Below are positions 19,715 to 32,241 of a stretch of 64,000 nt of DNA, piece after piece. The notes beneath the pieces are model-generated. The model saw only the letters and a list, made by a program, of their open reading frames with translations. It had not been told where the DNA came from and did no database searches. The DNA comes from Aminobacter aganoensis (GTDB taxonomy: Bacteria; Pseudomonadota; Alphaproteobacteria; Rhizobiales; Rhizobiaceae), in contig NZ_JACHOU010000002.1 in assembly GCF_014206975.1 (NCBI RefSeq), forward strand, positions 62,001 to 126,000. The letters run 5' to 3'. Positions within the stretch are counted from its first letter, which is position 1. Every line of letters begins with the position of its first letter. Position numbers and translations under genes: made by a program.

Positions 19715-20479
19715 TCAGGGCCGCTGGCGCTCGGCCCTGCGGGCAGCGATCTGGCGCATGGCCATCACGCGACGCCGCAATATCTCGGTGCGCATCGCCA
19801 TTAGATGCAGAGTGAAGAACAGAAGGGTAAAGCCAAGCGCCATCACAAGCAGGGGCCAGAGCAGGCTCGGATGGATCGTCGGGCCGTCGAGGCGGAACAC
19901 CGAAGCCGGCTGGTGCAGCGTGTTCCACCATTCAACCGAAAACTTGATGATCGGGATGTTGACGAAACCGACCAGCGTGATGACCGCCGCGGCACGCGCC
20001 GAACGCGCGGGATCGTCGAGCGCGCGGGTCAGCGCGATGATGCCGAGATACATCAGGAAAAGCACGAAGACCGAGGTCAGCCGCGCGTCCCATACCCACC
20101 AGGTGCCCCACATGGGCTTGCCCCATATCGACCCGGTCAGCAGCGCGAGAGCGGTGAACACGGCACCAACCGGTGCTGCCGCCTTCAGTGCCACGTCGGC
20201 GAGAGGATGGCGCCAGACAAGCGTGCCGAGGGCCGCGATCGCCATCACCGAGTAGCACATCATGGCGAGCCAGGCGAAAGGCACGTGGATGTACATGATG
20301 CGGACGGTGATGCCCTGCTGGAAATCGTCAGGCGCGGCAAAGCCGAGATACAGCCCTGCTGCCAGCACCAAGGCCGAGGCGCCGGCGAGCCAAGGGACAA
20401 CCTTGTCCACCAGCGCGATGAAGCGGGTCGGGTTGGCCAGGTCGCTGAAACGCCAAGCCTGCGAACTCGTCTGTGTCAT
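19715..20479 (-). CDS. ccmC: Haem exporter / cytochrome c maturation protein CcmC
   Basis: The 254-residue protein has six membrane segments, the tryptophan-rich WGTWWVWD motif (residues 124-131) and a conserved His in YIHVPF (His65), which together define CcmC. It presents haem to CcmE in system I cytochrome c maturation. ATG 20479 was chosen because it begins the family-like sequence; the open frame continues upstream without support. ccmA, ccmB and ccmD, which usually adjoin ccmC, are absent: ndvA lies upstream and a flavoprotein downstream. Confidence 0.9.
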   Translation of the reverse strand: MTQTSSQAWRFSDLANPTRFIALVDKVVPWLAGASALVLAAGLYLGFAAPDDFQQGITVRIMYIHVPFAWLAMMCYSVMAIAALGTLVWRHPLADVALKAAAPVGAVFTALALLTGSIWGKPMWGTWWVWDARLTSVFVLFLMYLGIIALTRALDDPARSARAAAVITLVGFVNIPIIKFSVEWWNTLHQPASVFRLDGPTIHPSLLWPLLVMALGFTLLFFTLHLMAMRTEILRRRVMAMRQIAARRAERQRP

Positions 20480-20548
20480 GGACGCTAAATAGCCGTGGCC
20501 GGCCCTCTTCGCAATCAGTTCCAACGTCGCGGCCCGCAACGCAAACGG

Positions 20549-20566
20549 GGCGCCGAAGCGCCCCGC
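20549..20566 (-). terminator. UUCG-capped hairpin, probable ndvA terminator
   Basis: On the minus strand GGGGCGC-TTCG-GCGCCCC forms a 7-bp stem with a stable UUCG loop, followed by GTTTGCGTT. It lies 50 bases past the ndvA stop. The T-run is weak, so termination could be partial and pass into ccmC. Confidence 0.5.
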
Positions 20567-20616
20567 AGCAATGCTGACAGAAAAACCGACCAGACCCGCT
20601 GCCTCGGCGGACAGCG

Positions 20617-22383
<1,767 letters not shown>

Positions 22384-22626
22384 TTTGGTACCCCTTGAGT
22401 CCCGTTCGTCCCTTTATTGTGCACTGCACCATGGCCGACAGATAACGACCCCGGGTCCGCAAGACAATGCGCAGATAACGTCTGAGTTCAAAAAAATCGA
22501 ACAACACATGGCTACGCTCGGTAATCTCGTGTGATCCGATAAGGAATTGAGAACTAACGAAAAAAGGCATCGTTGCGGCGAAATGATGACGAAGATGCCG
22601 GACAAGTTAACGCAGGGGCATCCCGG

Positions 22627-25600
22627 TCAGGCCGGAATGCGCACCACCACCTCGATCTCGCCGCTGTCGCGCATGGCAAAAGATGCATCCTTGCCCTTCA
22701 CACCATCGACGTCAGCCTTCGCAGCCTTAGTGGTTTTGTCTCGCACCACCCGCAACCTATAGACAGCCCCACCCAGGCGCAGGGTTGCAGAGTAACCCTC
22801 CCAATGCTTCGGGATGGCCGGAGACACCACAAGGCGGTCACCGCGCCGGCTGATGCCGAGGATGCTTTCGACCGCTGCACGATAGAGCCAGCCGGCCGAA
22901 CCTGTGTACCAGGTCCAGCCGCCACGCCCGGCCTTGGAGGCGTCGGCATAGACATCCGCCGCCACGACATAAGGTTCGACCCTGTAGGTCTCGGCCCCCT
23001 GCTCGTCGAGCGCGTGATTGACCGGGTTGAGCATCGAGAAGCAGCGGTAGGCCTCGTCAACCTGCCCCATTTCCGCCAGCGCGATGACAAACCACGTCGC
23101 CGCATGGGTGTACTGGCCGCCGTTCTCGCGAACGCCCGGCGGATAGGACTTGATGTAGCCCGGCTCCTTCTCCGTCTCGGAGAATGGCGGCGTAAACAGC
23201 CGGATGAGCTTCATCTCATCGTCGACCAACATCTTGGTCGCCTGGGCCATGGCGGTGCGCGAGCGGGCCGGATCGCCCTCGCCCGAGATCACGCTCCACG
23301 ACTGGGCGATCGAATCGATCTTGCATTCGTCGGAATTGCGCGAGCCGAGCGGCGTGCCATCGTCGAAGCTGCCGCGGCGGTACCACTCGCCATCCCAGGC
23401 GGCATGCTCCAGCGCCCGCTTCAGGGCATTGGCATGCTTGTCCCAGGCATTAGCGCGCTTGGAGTCGCCCTCGGCCTTGGCCAGGGGCGCGAACTCGCCC
23501 AGCGTCTTCAGCAGGAACCAGCCAAGCCAGACGCTGTCGCCCTTGCCTTCCTCGCCGACGCGGTTCATGCCGTCGTTCCAATCGCCTCCAAGGATCAGCG
23601 GCAGGCCATTCTTGGCCGTCCGCTTGATGGCGAGGTCGAGCGCGCGGGCACAATGCTCGTAGAGTGACGCCTTCTTCTTCGACGCCTCGGGCGTAAAGAA
23701 GGCATCATGCTCGCCCGGATTCAGCTGCTGCCCTTCGATGAACGGCAGTTGCTCGGCCAGGATCGCCGCATCGCCCGTAACCGAGACATAGCGTGCCGTG
23801 GCGCTCGCCAGCCAGACGACGTCGTCGGAGATCATCGTGCGCACGCCGGCACCGGTGCGCGGCAGCCACCAATGCTGCACATCGCCTTCGGCAAATTGCC
23901 GGCCTGCCGCATTCAGGATCTGGGCACGGGCCAAGCTTGCATCATGCATCAGCAGCGCTAGCGTGTCCTGCAACTGGTCGCGGAAGCCGAACGCACCGCT
24001 CGCCTGGTAGAAGGCCGAGCGCGCGCGGATGCGGCAGGCAAGGCTTTGATAGGGCAGCCAGTTGTTGACCATCGCGTCGAGCGCCTTGTCCGGCGTCTCG
24101 ACTTCGATCGTGCCGAGGAACGAGCGCCACTCTTGCGCGTTGTCGCCGAGCCGCTTGTCGAAGTCGACCTTGAGATGACGGGCGACAAGCGCGCTCGCCT
24201 CCTCGTCGGAGCCGGCATCGCCGAGCAGCCAAAGCAACGACACCGAGCCGCCGGCCGGTACCTCCACGTCCCGCGCAATCGCCGCGCAAGGATCAACACC
24301 GGCTTCCACGCGGCCGGTCAATTCCACGCCGAGCGTCACCGCCCGCGGCGCTTCGACCGTGCCTCCGGTGCCGATGAATTCCTGGCGATCGGCTGTGACC
24401 GTGCCGGCCTTGCCATCCATCGCCATGAAGGCGACGCGCTCGCCGAAATCGAGACCATAAGTGTTGCGCGCCAGAAGTGCGCCAGTGGCAGGGTCGAGCG
24501 AGGATACGATGTTTGGCGCGGTCTTCGCCCGCCCGGTGCCGAGCACCCATTCGGCATAGGCATAGACCCTGAGCTTGGCTGCCACGGCGCCGGAATTCTC
24601 GATGCGCAGCCGCGAGACACGAACCGGATCCGACGGGTCGACGAGATGTGTCAGCTCGGTCGTCAGCGTGCCGCGCTTGGAGCGGAAGGTCGAGAAGCCC
24701 TGACCATGGCGCGCCTCATAGGAAGCGCTCGCGTCCCTTGCGACAGCGGCAATCGGCGAGTAGGTCCGGCCACTGGTGCGATCGAAGACATAGACCGCCT
24801 CGCCCGGACGGTTGGTGACCGGGTCGTTGGACCATGGCGTCAGCTGGTAGTCGCGGCTGTTGCGGCTCCAGGTGAAGGACGCGCCCTCGGCCGAGCTATG
24901 GAAGCCGAATCCGGGATTGGAGACGACGTTGATCCAGGGCTGCGGCGTGGCGCGCATGCCATTGAGGCGCACCACATAGTCGCGGCCGCCGGCATCGAAA
25001 CCGCCGAACCCGTTCCAGTGGGAAAGTCCGTCGCCGACCGCCTTGCGAGCGTTTCGCGACGGCAGCGTTGCCGTTGCCGTGGATTCCGGGCGATCCGTTG
25101 CCTGAGCCGTCGCCAGCGCATCGCGCGCCTGCAGGGCTGCGGCCTCGGCACGCTCGATCTGGTCGAATATGGTGCCGTTGCGGGTGTGCAAGCAGACCCG
25201 TGCGACAGCGAGCAGCGTGCGATAGGACGCTTCGTCCATCAGGTCGCGGCGCACGGCAAAGATGTGCTGGCGCGGTCCGAGTTCCTTGCCGCGCAGGCGG
25301 CTGTTCTCGCACAGATGTTCGATCGCCTGCTGCAGGTCCTGAACATAGGACGAGGCCTGCTCGTTGACGATGACGAGATCGGCAACCAGGCCGCGGGCCC
25401 GCATGTACTCCTGGAACCGCAGCGCCTGGGCGACGATCTCGATGTCGGCGACGTCGCCGATGCGGATCGCCAGGATCGGGAAATCGCCGGAAATCGCCAT
25501 CGGCCACAGCGCCGACTGCCGGCCGAGGCCGGAGGCGATCGCGTCCGCTGAAAGGCGCAGGAACGGATCGGGATAGATCAGATAGCGCGCCAGCTTCTGG

Positions 25601-28600
25601 ACGTTGGCGGCGTCGGCGAGATTGAGGCCGAGATGGCGCGTCTGAACCTGCGAACGGGTCCAGGACAGCATTGCCTGGCGCGGGAAACCCTCGGGATGGT
25701 CGAGCCGGGCCACCGTCTCTTCGACTTCCTCGCGGGTCGAGCCGACGACGGTCCAGAAGGTCAGCGAGACCTTCTTGTTGGCGGGCACGCGGACCCGGCG
25801 TCGAAGGGCGGCGACCGGATCGAGCGTGAAGCCGGCGCTGCCCGAAAGCTTGGCGCCGGCATCGAAGGCGGCCGGGTCGGCGATGGTGCGGCCACGGCCG
25901 ATGAAGGCGCGGCGGTCGGTCTCGGCTTCGGTGTCGCGTGCAAACCCCGACTGATCGGTGACGAAATGCGCGGCAACGATCGACGGCTCATTGGCCGCCC
26001 GCTTCTGCCGGGTTGCCAGGATAGCGCTGCCGTTGTGGGTGATCTCGGTCTCGACGAACATCTTCGAGAACGCCGGATGGGCGTTGTCGTTTGCTTCGGG
26101 TGCAAGCACCAGTTCGGCGAAGGACGTCACCTCGATGTGACGATCGACGGCGGCATCGTTCCAGATGACGACGCGGCGCGCTTCGCCATTGCCTTCGGAG
26201 ACGACGATGCACTCGACCTCGCTGCGCAGCGTGCCGACAGTCTTGATGAAGCTCGCCTTGTCGTCGCAGAACAGCGTCTGGGTCTGCTCGCCGGTGGCGC
26301 GCTTGGGTTCGGCGGTAGCCGACCACCAATCGCCCGTATCGATGTCGCGCAAGAACAGATAGGTACCGAGGCGATCCTCGGTCGGGTCGGGCTGCCAGCG
26401 CGTGATCGCCATGTCGTTCCAGCGGCTGTAGCCGGAACCGGTGGCGGTCACCATCACCGAATAGCGGCCGTTCGACATCAGGTTGGTCGAACGCAGGGCC
26501 CGCATGGGATTGAGCACCAGGCGCGTGTCGGCGCTGTGGTCGGCGGTTTCGTCCTTGGTGTGCTCGGCGACCTCGGTGCGAACGGTTGCCACCGGGATGT
26601 CGCGCGGCGCCTTCTCCTGCAACAGGAGCTCGGCAGCCTCGATCACCTGGTCGCTGTGGAACCGGTCGCGCATCCTGCCTTCGAAGATGGCGTTGGCAAT
26701 CGATACGATCGACATGCCCTGGTGGTGGGCCATGTAATTGTAGACGACGGCATGATCGGTGCCCTCCGGCACGCGCTGCGGCGTGTAGTCGACCGCGTCG
26801 TAATAGCCGTAGCGGCCGAGCGCGCCGAGCTTGCGCAAGCGCCGGAGGTTGGCCGTCGCTTCGCTCGGCATGAACTGGGCTGCCAGCACGGTCGCGTAAG
26901 GCGCGATGACGGTGTTCTGGCCAAGACCTCGCTTGAGGCCGAGGCCCGGCACGCCGAAGTTGGTGTACTGATAGGTCAGTTCGCGGTCGCGGCCATTGTA
27001 GGCGGCTTCCGAAATGCCCCACGGAATGCCCTTCGAACGGCCATACTGGATCTGGCGGCGGATGATGAGCTTGTTGGTCTGGTTGAGAATGCCGCCCTGC
27101 GGCTCCTTCATGACCAGCGGCGGCATCAGGTACTCGAACATCGAACCCGACCACGACATCAGCGCGCCCTGGAAACCGATCTCGACGATAGGCCGGCCAA
27201 GCCGGAACCAGTGCTCGGTCGGGATATCGCCCTTGGCGATGCCGAACAGGCTGGTCAGACGTGCCTCGGAAGCCAGCAGGTCGTAGCAGCTTTCGTCGAG
27301 CTGATGTTCCTCGACCCGGTAGCCGATGGACAGCAGCTTGCGCTCGTTGCGCATCAGGAACGAGAAGTTCATCTCGAACGCGAACTTGCGGGTGCGTTCA
27401 CGCAGTTCCATCAGCTTGGCCCGCAGGCCGGCGACGGCCAGGTCGTCGCTGTGCGCGTCATGCACGTGCGCCTCGCACGTCACCTCGAGCGTCCTCGCCC
27501 AATCGGACAGGACTTCGCTCCTGGTCGATGCGGCCTCGGTGTGGATGGCACCGGCCAGCTTGCGGATCTCGCCCGACAGGACCGCCAGGTTGATGGTGCG
27601 GATCGACGCCATTTCGGGCTGGGACTTGATGGTTTCCACGGCGCGGCGCATGCCGTCGATGCGGTCGATGAGCCGCTGGCGCAGCGGCCTCAATTGCCGA
27701 CGGTCGTCCGGCAGGTCGGCAACGCTTTCCTCGATGATCGAGACGATGTCGAGAATCCCTTCGAAATCGCCCTGCAGATGGACGGACGGTGCTTCCGCCC
27801 ATTCCGAGCAGGCCGCGGCGACCGCCACGAGGTGGCCGGCGAGATTGCCGCTGTCGACGCTCGAGACATAAAGCGGATAGAGCGGGCGCAGATTGGTCGT
27901 GTCGTACCAGTTGTACAGATGTCCCCTGAAGCGCTCCATCTTCTCGATGGTCGAAACCGTGGCGTCGATGCGGGCAACCGCGTCGGCCAGGCTGATCCAG
28001 CCGAAGTCGCGGGCGGAGACGACCGACAGCAGGTAGACGCCGATATTGGTCGGCGAGGTGCGGGTGGCAATGACGCCGGTCGGGTTTTCCTGGAAATTGT
28101 CGGGCGGCAGGTGGTTCTGCTCGGGCGTCACGAAGGTTTCGAAGTAGTGCCAGGTGCGGCGCGCCACGGTGCGCAGCGTGTGGACGTCCCAGGGCATGAC
28201 GTGCAGCCGGTCCTCGGTCTCGGCCGAGCGGCTGATCAACCAGGCGAAGGCCGGCGAGCCGGCCCAGAAGACGGCGAAGGCGAAAGCAACGAACGCACCG
28301 GTGGAATCGGCGAAAACCGGCACCGCCAGGCCGATCACGGCGATGATCACCGCGCCATACATCATCCGGTAGTAGGCGGCGAGGTCGTTGCCGCCCGACT
28401 TGTGGGCCTGCGAGGCGGTGCGCCATTCCAGCAGATCCTTGCGGCTGACGAACAGGCGATAGAGCGTGCGGACAATGGCGTCGCCCATCATCCAGGCGAG
28501 ATGCGCCATGAGCACGATCTTCAGCGCCACCATTGCCGTGCCGAATGCCAGGTCGCGGCCAAGCGCGCTGAAATGGCCACGCGGCGTGGCGTCGCGGTTC

Positions 28601-31182
28601 TTGGGCAGGATGGCGTCGATGATGTCGAAAGTCGGCGCCATGAACAGGCTGAGGATCAAGAGCGCCTGCCACTGCGCCGCCTGGGTGAAGGGCAGCAGCG
28701 TCCAGCCGGCAATCGCCGCCATGACCCAAAAGATCGGCGTCAGCGAGCGCCTGAGGTTGTCGACCATCTTCCAGCGCGACAGCGCCGGAACGCCGGACTT
28801 CGGATCGAAGATGAAGCCGAGCAGTTGCCAGTCGCCACGGGCCCAGCGATGCTGGCGCGAGGCGTCGACCGAATAGCGGGTCGGGTAATCCTCGACGACC
28901 TCGACATCGGTGACGAGCGCTGAACGCGCCAGCGCGCCTTCGAGCAGATCGTGGCTGAGCACGGTGTTTTCGGCGATGCGGCCCTTGAGCGCTGCCTCTA
29001 TCGCATCGACATGGTACAGCCCCTTGCCGGTGAAAGTGCCTTCACCGAAGACGTCCTGATACAGGTCGGAAACGGCAAAGACGTAGGGGTCGAGGCCGCG
29101 GTGGGCCGAGAAGACACGCTGGAAGAACGAGGCCTCGTCGCCCGTCGTCAGGGACGGCGTGACGCGCGGCTGCAAGATTGCATAGCCAGCCGTCACCAGG
29201 CGCTTTTCGACGTCGAACTCCGGCCGGTTGAGCGGGTGGCACATCTTGCCGACCAGCTTGGTGACCACGCCGCGCGTCATGCGCGTGTCGGCGTCGAGCG
29301 TCATGACATGGATGATGTTGTCAGGCAGCGGCACGTCGGTCGGCATGAAGGTGGTGTCGCCGTCTCCGCGCAGCAGAAGGTTCAGCTCGTGCAGCTTGCC
29401 GCGCTTGCGCTCCCACCCCATCCAGCAGCCTTGCGCCGGATTGTAGAGCCGGCGGCGGTGCAGCAGGTAGAACCGCGGCGCACCCTCGCTCGGATAGCGC
29501 TGGTTGAGCTTGGCAATCTCGCGGCGGGCGTAATCATAGATTTCGCGGTCACCAGTCGAAATCTCGGCCTGGCTGTCGGGCCAGTCCGACAGCACAGCAA
29601 AATGGATTTCACCCGACATGTTGGCGAGGTGATGGACCTCGATGTTGCGGATGTTTTCCTCGACATCGTCACGCGAGCCAATCAGCGACGGCACGACAAC
29701 CAGCGTGCGGGCCTCTGCCGGCACGCCGTCCTTGAATTCGTAGCCGATGAGGCGGGTCGGCTCGAGGAACTTGAGCACGATGGTGTTGAAGAAGGCGAGC
29801 GCGCCTTCGCTTGCCGGCACCGCAAACAGCGTCAGCATCAACGCAATCGCTGCCGAAGGCAGGCCAAGGGCGGCGAGCGCATTGCCGGCAAGCAACAGCA
29901 GAAGCACGGTCAGCGCAAAAACCGGCAGCGCTATGCCGATCCAGTTGGTCTTGCGGAAGGCACGATTGATGACGCGGCCGATCGTGGGGCGATAGCCGAT
30001 CGCCTGCTCCAGTTCCTGCCGGCGCGGGCCGACGAGGAAGAAGCCGACGTCGGAGCATTCCTTTTGCAGATCGCCCTGCTCGTCGAGCGGCGCGGGCTTT
30101 TCCGTCTGGGCGAAATCGGTGGCGCGCTCGGCAACCTGGAATTCGGACAGCTTGGAATGGCGAGCGAGATCCTCGATGGCGGTGCGATACTGGTCACGCG
30201 AGGCAAAATCGAGCGCGGCAAAATTTGTGCGCTCGCGCAGCAGCGTGTCGACGCGGCTGACATCCTCGAACCATACCGTCCAATCCTGGTCGTTGATGAG
30301 GCGAAGGCCACGGATGATGTTGCCGGTGGTGACGTTGCCACTGGAGAGCGTGTGATGCTCGCCGATGATGATCTCTTCGGCGTCGCTGCCGGACTTCTCA
30401 AGCTCGTTTTCGAGCCAGATCAATGCCTTGCCTGCATTTTGCGAGCCATCGCGCAAGCGGTAGAGCAATTGCGTCGCAAAGGTCGTGTCACGGGCATGCG
30501 CCGCGTAGGCCCTGAGCAGGGCCAGCCCGTCATCCTGTTCCTGCACGCCCTGCAGGCGGTCGGCAACGTCATTGGCGATCGCCCGCATCTCGCGGGCGCG
30601 ATTGACCCGCACGGCAATGCGGCGCAGGTTCTCGACCAGCACGAAGCGCAGCAGCGACGGAAGCGCCCAGAGTTCGCCGATCTGCAGCGGCTCGACGGAC
30701 TGGTAGCCCTCGACGATCGACTTGAACATCTGGGCCGACACGGTGCTGTCGGAGTGGGCGACGTAGATCCAGGCAATGGCGAGCGCGCGCGGCACCCGCT
30801 GTCCTTCGCCGAGTTCGATGGTCGGCAGTTCACGGTAGAAGCGGCGCGGCAAGTCGCGCTTGACCTGATAGATGGTCTCCTCGACCAGATAATTGTTGTC
30901 GAGCAGCCATTGCGCGGCGGGCGTTATCGGCTCGCCCCTGCCCTGCGCGGAATTGGTGTCGCGATAGACCTGAAGGATTTTCTTGGCGCTCTCGCGAACG
31001 CGGGCGTGGAAGTCGAACGCCTCGAGACCGACATAGGAGCGCAACTCCTTGCGGGCGAGGCTTTCACCCGTCGCCCTGAGCCGATCTTCATGCAGCACGG
31101 TCGCCCTGATCGGCTGCTCTGCCACAGCCGGGAAACTAGGCACTACATCTTTGATCCGGCGCGGGTCGGTCTGAATATTCAT
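22627..31182 (-). CDS. ndvB: Cyclic beta-1,2-glucan synthase
   Basis: The giant membrane enzyme has 2851 residues, close to NdvB/ChvB (about 2830). It makes cyclic beta-1,2-glucan from UDP-glucose: self-glucosylation, elongation, length control and cyclisation. Hydrophobic segments lie near residues 405-470, 815-865 and 935-985. The glycosyltransferase (GT84) core between them has the DADTR motif near residue 629 and the QHRWARGDW motif near 780. The C-terminal half contains the GH94 phosphorylase-like domain that controls chain length, with DWNDGMN near residue 2537. The product matters for low-osmolarity adaptation and host interaction. Very long open frames on the opposite strand are codon-bias shadows. 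Confidence 0.96.
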   Translation of the reverse strand: MNIQTDPRRIKDVVPSFPAVAEQPIRATVLHEDRLRATGESLARKELRSYVGLEAFDFHARVRESAKKILQVYRDTNSAQGRGEPITPAAQWLLDNNYLVEETIYQVKRDLPRRFYRELPTIELGEGQRVPRALAIAWIYVAHSDSTVSAQMFKSIVEGYQSVEPLQIGELWALPSLLRFVLVENLRRIAVRVNRAREMRAIANDVADRLQGVQEQDDGLALLRAYAAHARDTTFATQLLYRLRDGSQNAGKALIWLENELEKSGSDAEEIIIGEHHTLSSGNVTTGNIIRGLRLINDQDWTVWFEDVSRVDTLLRERTNFAALDFASRDQYRTAIEDLARHSKLSEFQVAERATDFAQTEKPAPLDEQGDLQKECSDVGFFLVGPRRQELEQAIGYRPTIGRVINRAFRKTNWIGIALPVFALTVLLLLLAGNALAALGLPSAAIALMLTLFAVPASEGALAFFNTIVLKFLEPTRLIGYEFKDGVPAEARTLVVVPSLIGSRDDVEENIRNIEVHHLANMSGEIHFAVLSDWPDSQAEISTGDREIYDYARREIAKLNQRYPSEGAPRFYLLHRRRLYNPAQGCWMGWERKRGKLHELNLLLRGDGDTTFMPTDVPLPDNIIHVMTLDADTRMTRGVVTKLVGKMCHPLNRPEFDVEKRLVTAGYAILQPRVTPSLTTGDEASFFQRVFSAHRGLDPYVFAVSDLYQDVFGEGTFTGKGLYHVDAIEAALKGRIAENTVLSHDLLEGALARSALVTDVEVVEDYPTRYSVDASRQHRWARGDWQLLGFIFDPKSGVPALSRWKMVDNLRRSLTPIFWVMAAIAGWTLLPFTQAAQWQALLILSLFMAPTFDIIDAILPKNRDATPRGHFSALGRDLAFGTAMVALKIVLMAHLAWMMGDAIVRTLYRLFVSRKDLLEWRTASQAHKSGGNDLAAYYRMMYGAVIIAVIGLAVPVFADSTGAFVAFAFAVFWAGSPAFAWLISRSAETEDRLHVMPWDVHTLRTVARRTWHYFETFVTPEQNHLPPDNFQENPTGVIATRTSPTNIGVYLLSVVSARDFGWISLADAVARIDATVSTIEKMERFRGHLYNWYDTTNLRPLYPLYVSSVDSGNLAGHLVAVAAACSEWAEAPSVHLQGDFEGILDIVSIIEESVADLPDDRRQLRPLRQRLIDRIDGMRRAVETIKSQPEMASIRTINLAVLSGEIRKLAGAIHTEAASTRSEVLSDWARTLEVTCEAHVHDAHSDDLAVAGLRAKLMELRERTRKFAFEMNFSFLMRNERKLLSIGYRVEEHQLDESCYDLLASEARLTSLFGIAKGDIPTEHWFRLGRPIVEIGFQGALMSWSGSMFEYLMPPLVMKEPQGGILNQTNKLIIRRQIQYGRSKGIPWGISEAAYNGRDRELTYQYTNFGVPGLGLKRGLGQNTVIAPYATVLAAQFMPSEATANLRRLRKLGALGRYGYYDAVDYTPQRVPEGTDHAVVYNYMAHHQGMSIVSIANAIFEGRMRDRFHSDQVIEAAELLLQEKAPRDIPVATVRTEVAEHTKDETADHSADTRLVLNPMRALRSTNLMSNGRYSVMVTATGSGYSRWNDMAITRWQPDPTEDRLGTYLFLRDIDTGDWWSATAEPKRATGEQTQTLFCDDKASFIKTVGTLRSEVECIVVSEGNGEARRVVIWNDAAVDRHIEVTSFAELVLAPEANDNAHPAFSKMFVETEITHNGSAILATRQKRAANEPSIVAAHFVTDQSGFARDTEAETDRRAFIGRGRTIADPAAFDAGAKLSGSAGFTLDPVAALRRRVRVPANKKVSLTFWTVVGSTREEVEETVARLDHPEGFPRQAMLSWTRSQVQTRHLGLNLADAANVQKLARYLIYPDPFLRLSADAIASGLGRQSALWPMAISGDFPILAIRIGDVADIEIVAQALRFQEYMRARGLVADLVIVNEQASSYVQDLQQAIEHLCENSRLRGKELGPRQHIFAVRRDLMDEASYRTLLAVARVCLHTRNGTIFDQIERAEAAALQARDALATAQATDRPESTATATLPSRNARKAVGDGLSHWNGFGGFDAGGRDYVVRLNGMRATPQPWINVVSNPGFGFHSSAEGASFTWSRNSRDYQLTPWSNDPVTNRPGEAVYVFDRTSGRTYSPIAAVARDASASYEARHGQGFSTFRSKRGTLTTELTHLVDPSDPVRVSRLRIENSGAVAAKLRVYAYAEWVLGTGRAKTAPNIVSSLDPATGALLARNTYGLDFGERVAFMAMDGKAGTVTADRQEFIGTGGTVEAPRAVTLGVELTGRVEAGVDPCAAIARDVEVPAGGSVSLLWLLGDAGSDEEASALVARHLKVDFDKRLGDNAQEWRSFLGTIEVETPDKALDAMVNNWLPYQSLACRIRARSAFYQASGAFGFRDQLQDTLALLMHDASLARAQILNAAGRQFAEGDVQHWWLPRTGAGVRTMISDDVVWLASATARYVSVTGDAAILAEQLPFIEGQQLNPGEHDAFFTPEASKKKASLYEHCARALDLAIKRTAKNGLPLILGGDWNDGMNRVGEEGKGDSVWLGWFLLKTLGEFAPLAKAEGDSKRANAWDKHANALKRALEHAAWDGEWYRRGSFDDGTPLGSRNSDECKIDSIAQSWSVISGEGDPARSRTAMAQATKMLVDDEMKLIRLFTPPFSETEKEPGYIKSYPPGVRENGGQYTHAATWFVIALAEMGQVDEAYRCFSMLNPVNHALDEQGAETYRVEPYVVAADVYADASKAGRGGWTWYTGSAGWLYRAAVESILGISRRGDRLVVSPAIPKHWEGYSATLRLGGAVYRLRVVRDKTTKAAKADVDGVKGKDASFAMRDSGEIEVVVRIPA

Positions 31183-31557
31183 CTACAACATTTCCGTTTG
31201 ACAGAAAGTCCGCCACGCCTGCCGGCGCCGCGGACCTGTCGCATAAACCGTTTCAAACAAGAATTGGTTGCATCGCAACACAACAGGTCGACTGATCGCT
31301 CTTGCACCGCGATTGAGTGAAAATATGGCGCCGCCCTCACCCACGTCGCCGGTCGCCTCATAGCAGTGCCGGATGGAGACCGGAACGGAAGGATTCAGGC
31401 TTTTTCGTGTTCGATGCTCGAATTTGGCCATATTTCAGGCAGTGCCCGTCACGGGAAATCGCTTTGGCATTTGCGAGGCACGAATCTTCTCTGCTGCGAG
31501 CCCCGGATGCCTCTCGTGCAGGCCAGGATTTCGCCCGGCCAAGCCGCTTTGCCAAGG
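31183..31557. other. ndvB upstream region
   Basis: This 375-base stretch separates the ndvB start from the FMN reductase stop; both are on the minus strand. It is AT-richer than the flanking genes near 31240-31440 and should hold the ndvB promoter. No gene, repeat or clear sigma-70 hexamer pair was recognised. Confidence 0.4.
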
Positions 31558-32130
31558 TTATCCGCCGCGCGGCAATACGGTGTAGACCCTGACGACAAAA
31601 GCATGGAACTCGGCCATGTAATTCCTCAGGAATTCGGCGGTGTCGTCATTCGTCACCTCGCCCTCATCGGTGATCAGGCCGGGCTTGAACTGGATGTAGG
31701 CTTCCGGGGCGTTCATCTGCGGCGAATTGCAGAAACTCAGCACACTGCGCAGGCTCTGCTGCGCCACCGCCGTGCCGATGGCGCCGGGCGACGTGCCGAT
31801 GACGGCCGACGGCTTGCGGGTGAACGAATTCGTGCCATAGGGCCGGCTCGCCCAATCGATGGCGTTCTTCAGACCACCGGGAATGGAGCGGTTGTATTCG
31901 GGCGTGACGAAGAGGATGGCGTCTACGCTCGCCAACGCCTGCTTGAAGGCCCGAGCAGGGGGCGGAAAATCGGCATCGTAGTCATAACTATAGAGCGGCA
32001 GGTCCCGAAACGAGATCTCCTCCATCTCGAGATGTTTCGGCGCCAGCCTGACCAATGCCTTGGCGAGCTTGCGGTTGATCGAGCCTGCGGCAAGGCTGCC
32101 GATGAAATAACCGACCTTGTAGGTGTCCAT
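31558..32130 (-). CDS. NADPH-dependent FMN reductase family protein
   Basis: The 190-residue flavodoxin-like protein carries the FMN phosphate-binding segment GSLAAGSINRKLAKAL near residues 11-26 and the TPEYNRSIPGGLKNAIDW motif, both typical of NADPH:quinone/chromate reductases (YieF/ChrR class). It probably reduces quinones or other electrophiles and limits redox cycling. ATG 32130 follows TGGAG on the minus strand. It stands alone between ndvB and the hut cluster. Confidence 0.87.
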   Translation of the reverse strand: MDTYKVGYFIGSLAAGSINRKLAKALVRLAPKHLEMEEISFRDLPLYSYDYDADFPPPARAFKQALASVDAILFVTPEYNRSIPGGLKNAIDWASRPYGTNSFTRKPSAVIGTSPGAIGTAVAQQSLRSVLSFCNSPQMNAPEAYIQFKPGLITDEGEVTNDDTAEFLRNYMAEFHAFVVRVYTVLPRGG

Positions 32131-32241
32131 GGCACAATCTCCATATTGCCTGCGACATCGGTCGCCGGCCTGACTACCCACCCCGAAGGGATAGTTCGCC
32201 AGTTCCGGCCAGATGTCACGACGATTTTGGAGATTGCGGGA

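Noticed and set aside
22384-22626. Promoter hexamers TTGTCT and TTATCT before ndvA
   Set aside because: Spacing is plausible, but both hexamers are poor matches and similar pairs occur by chance; left unassigned.
25633-28923. 1096-codon open frame on the plus strand opposite ndvB
   Set aside because: It is Arg/Gly/His-rich with no family-like motif and lies exactly antisense to a well-recognised gene; GC-rich codon use makes such shadow frames common. The same holds for the 789-codon frame at 28951-31320.
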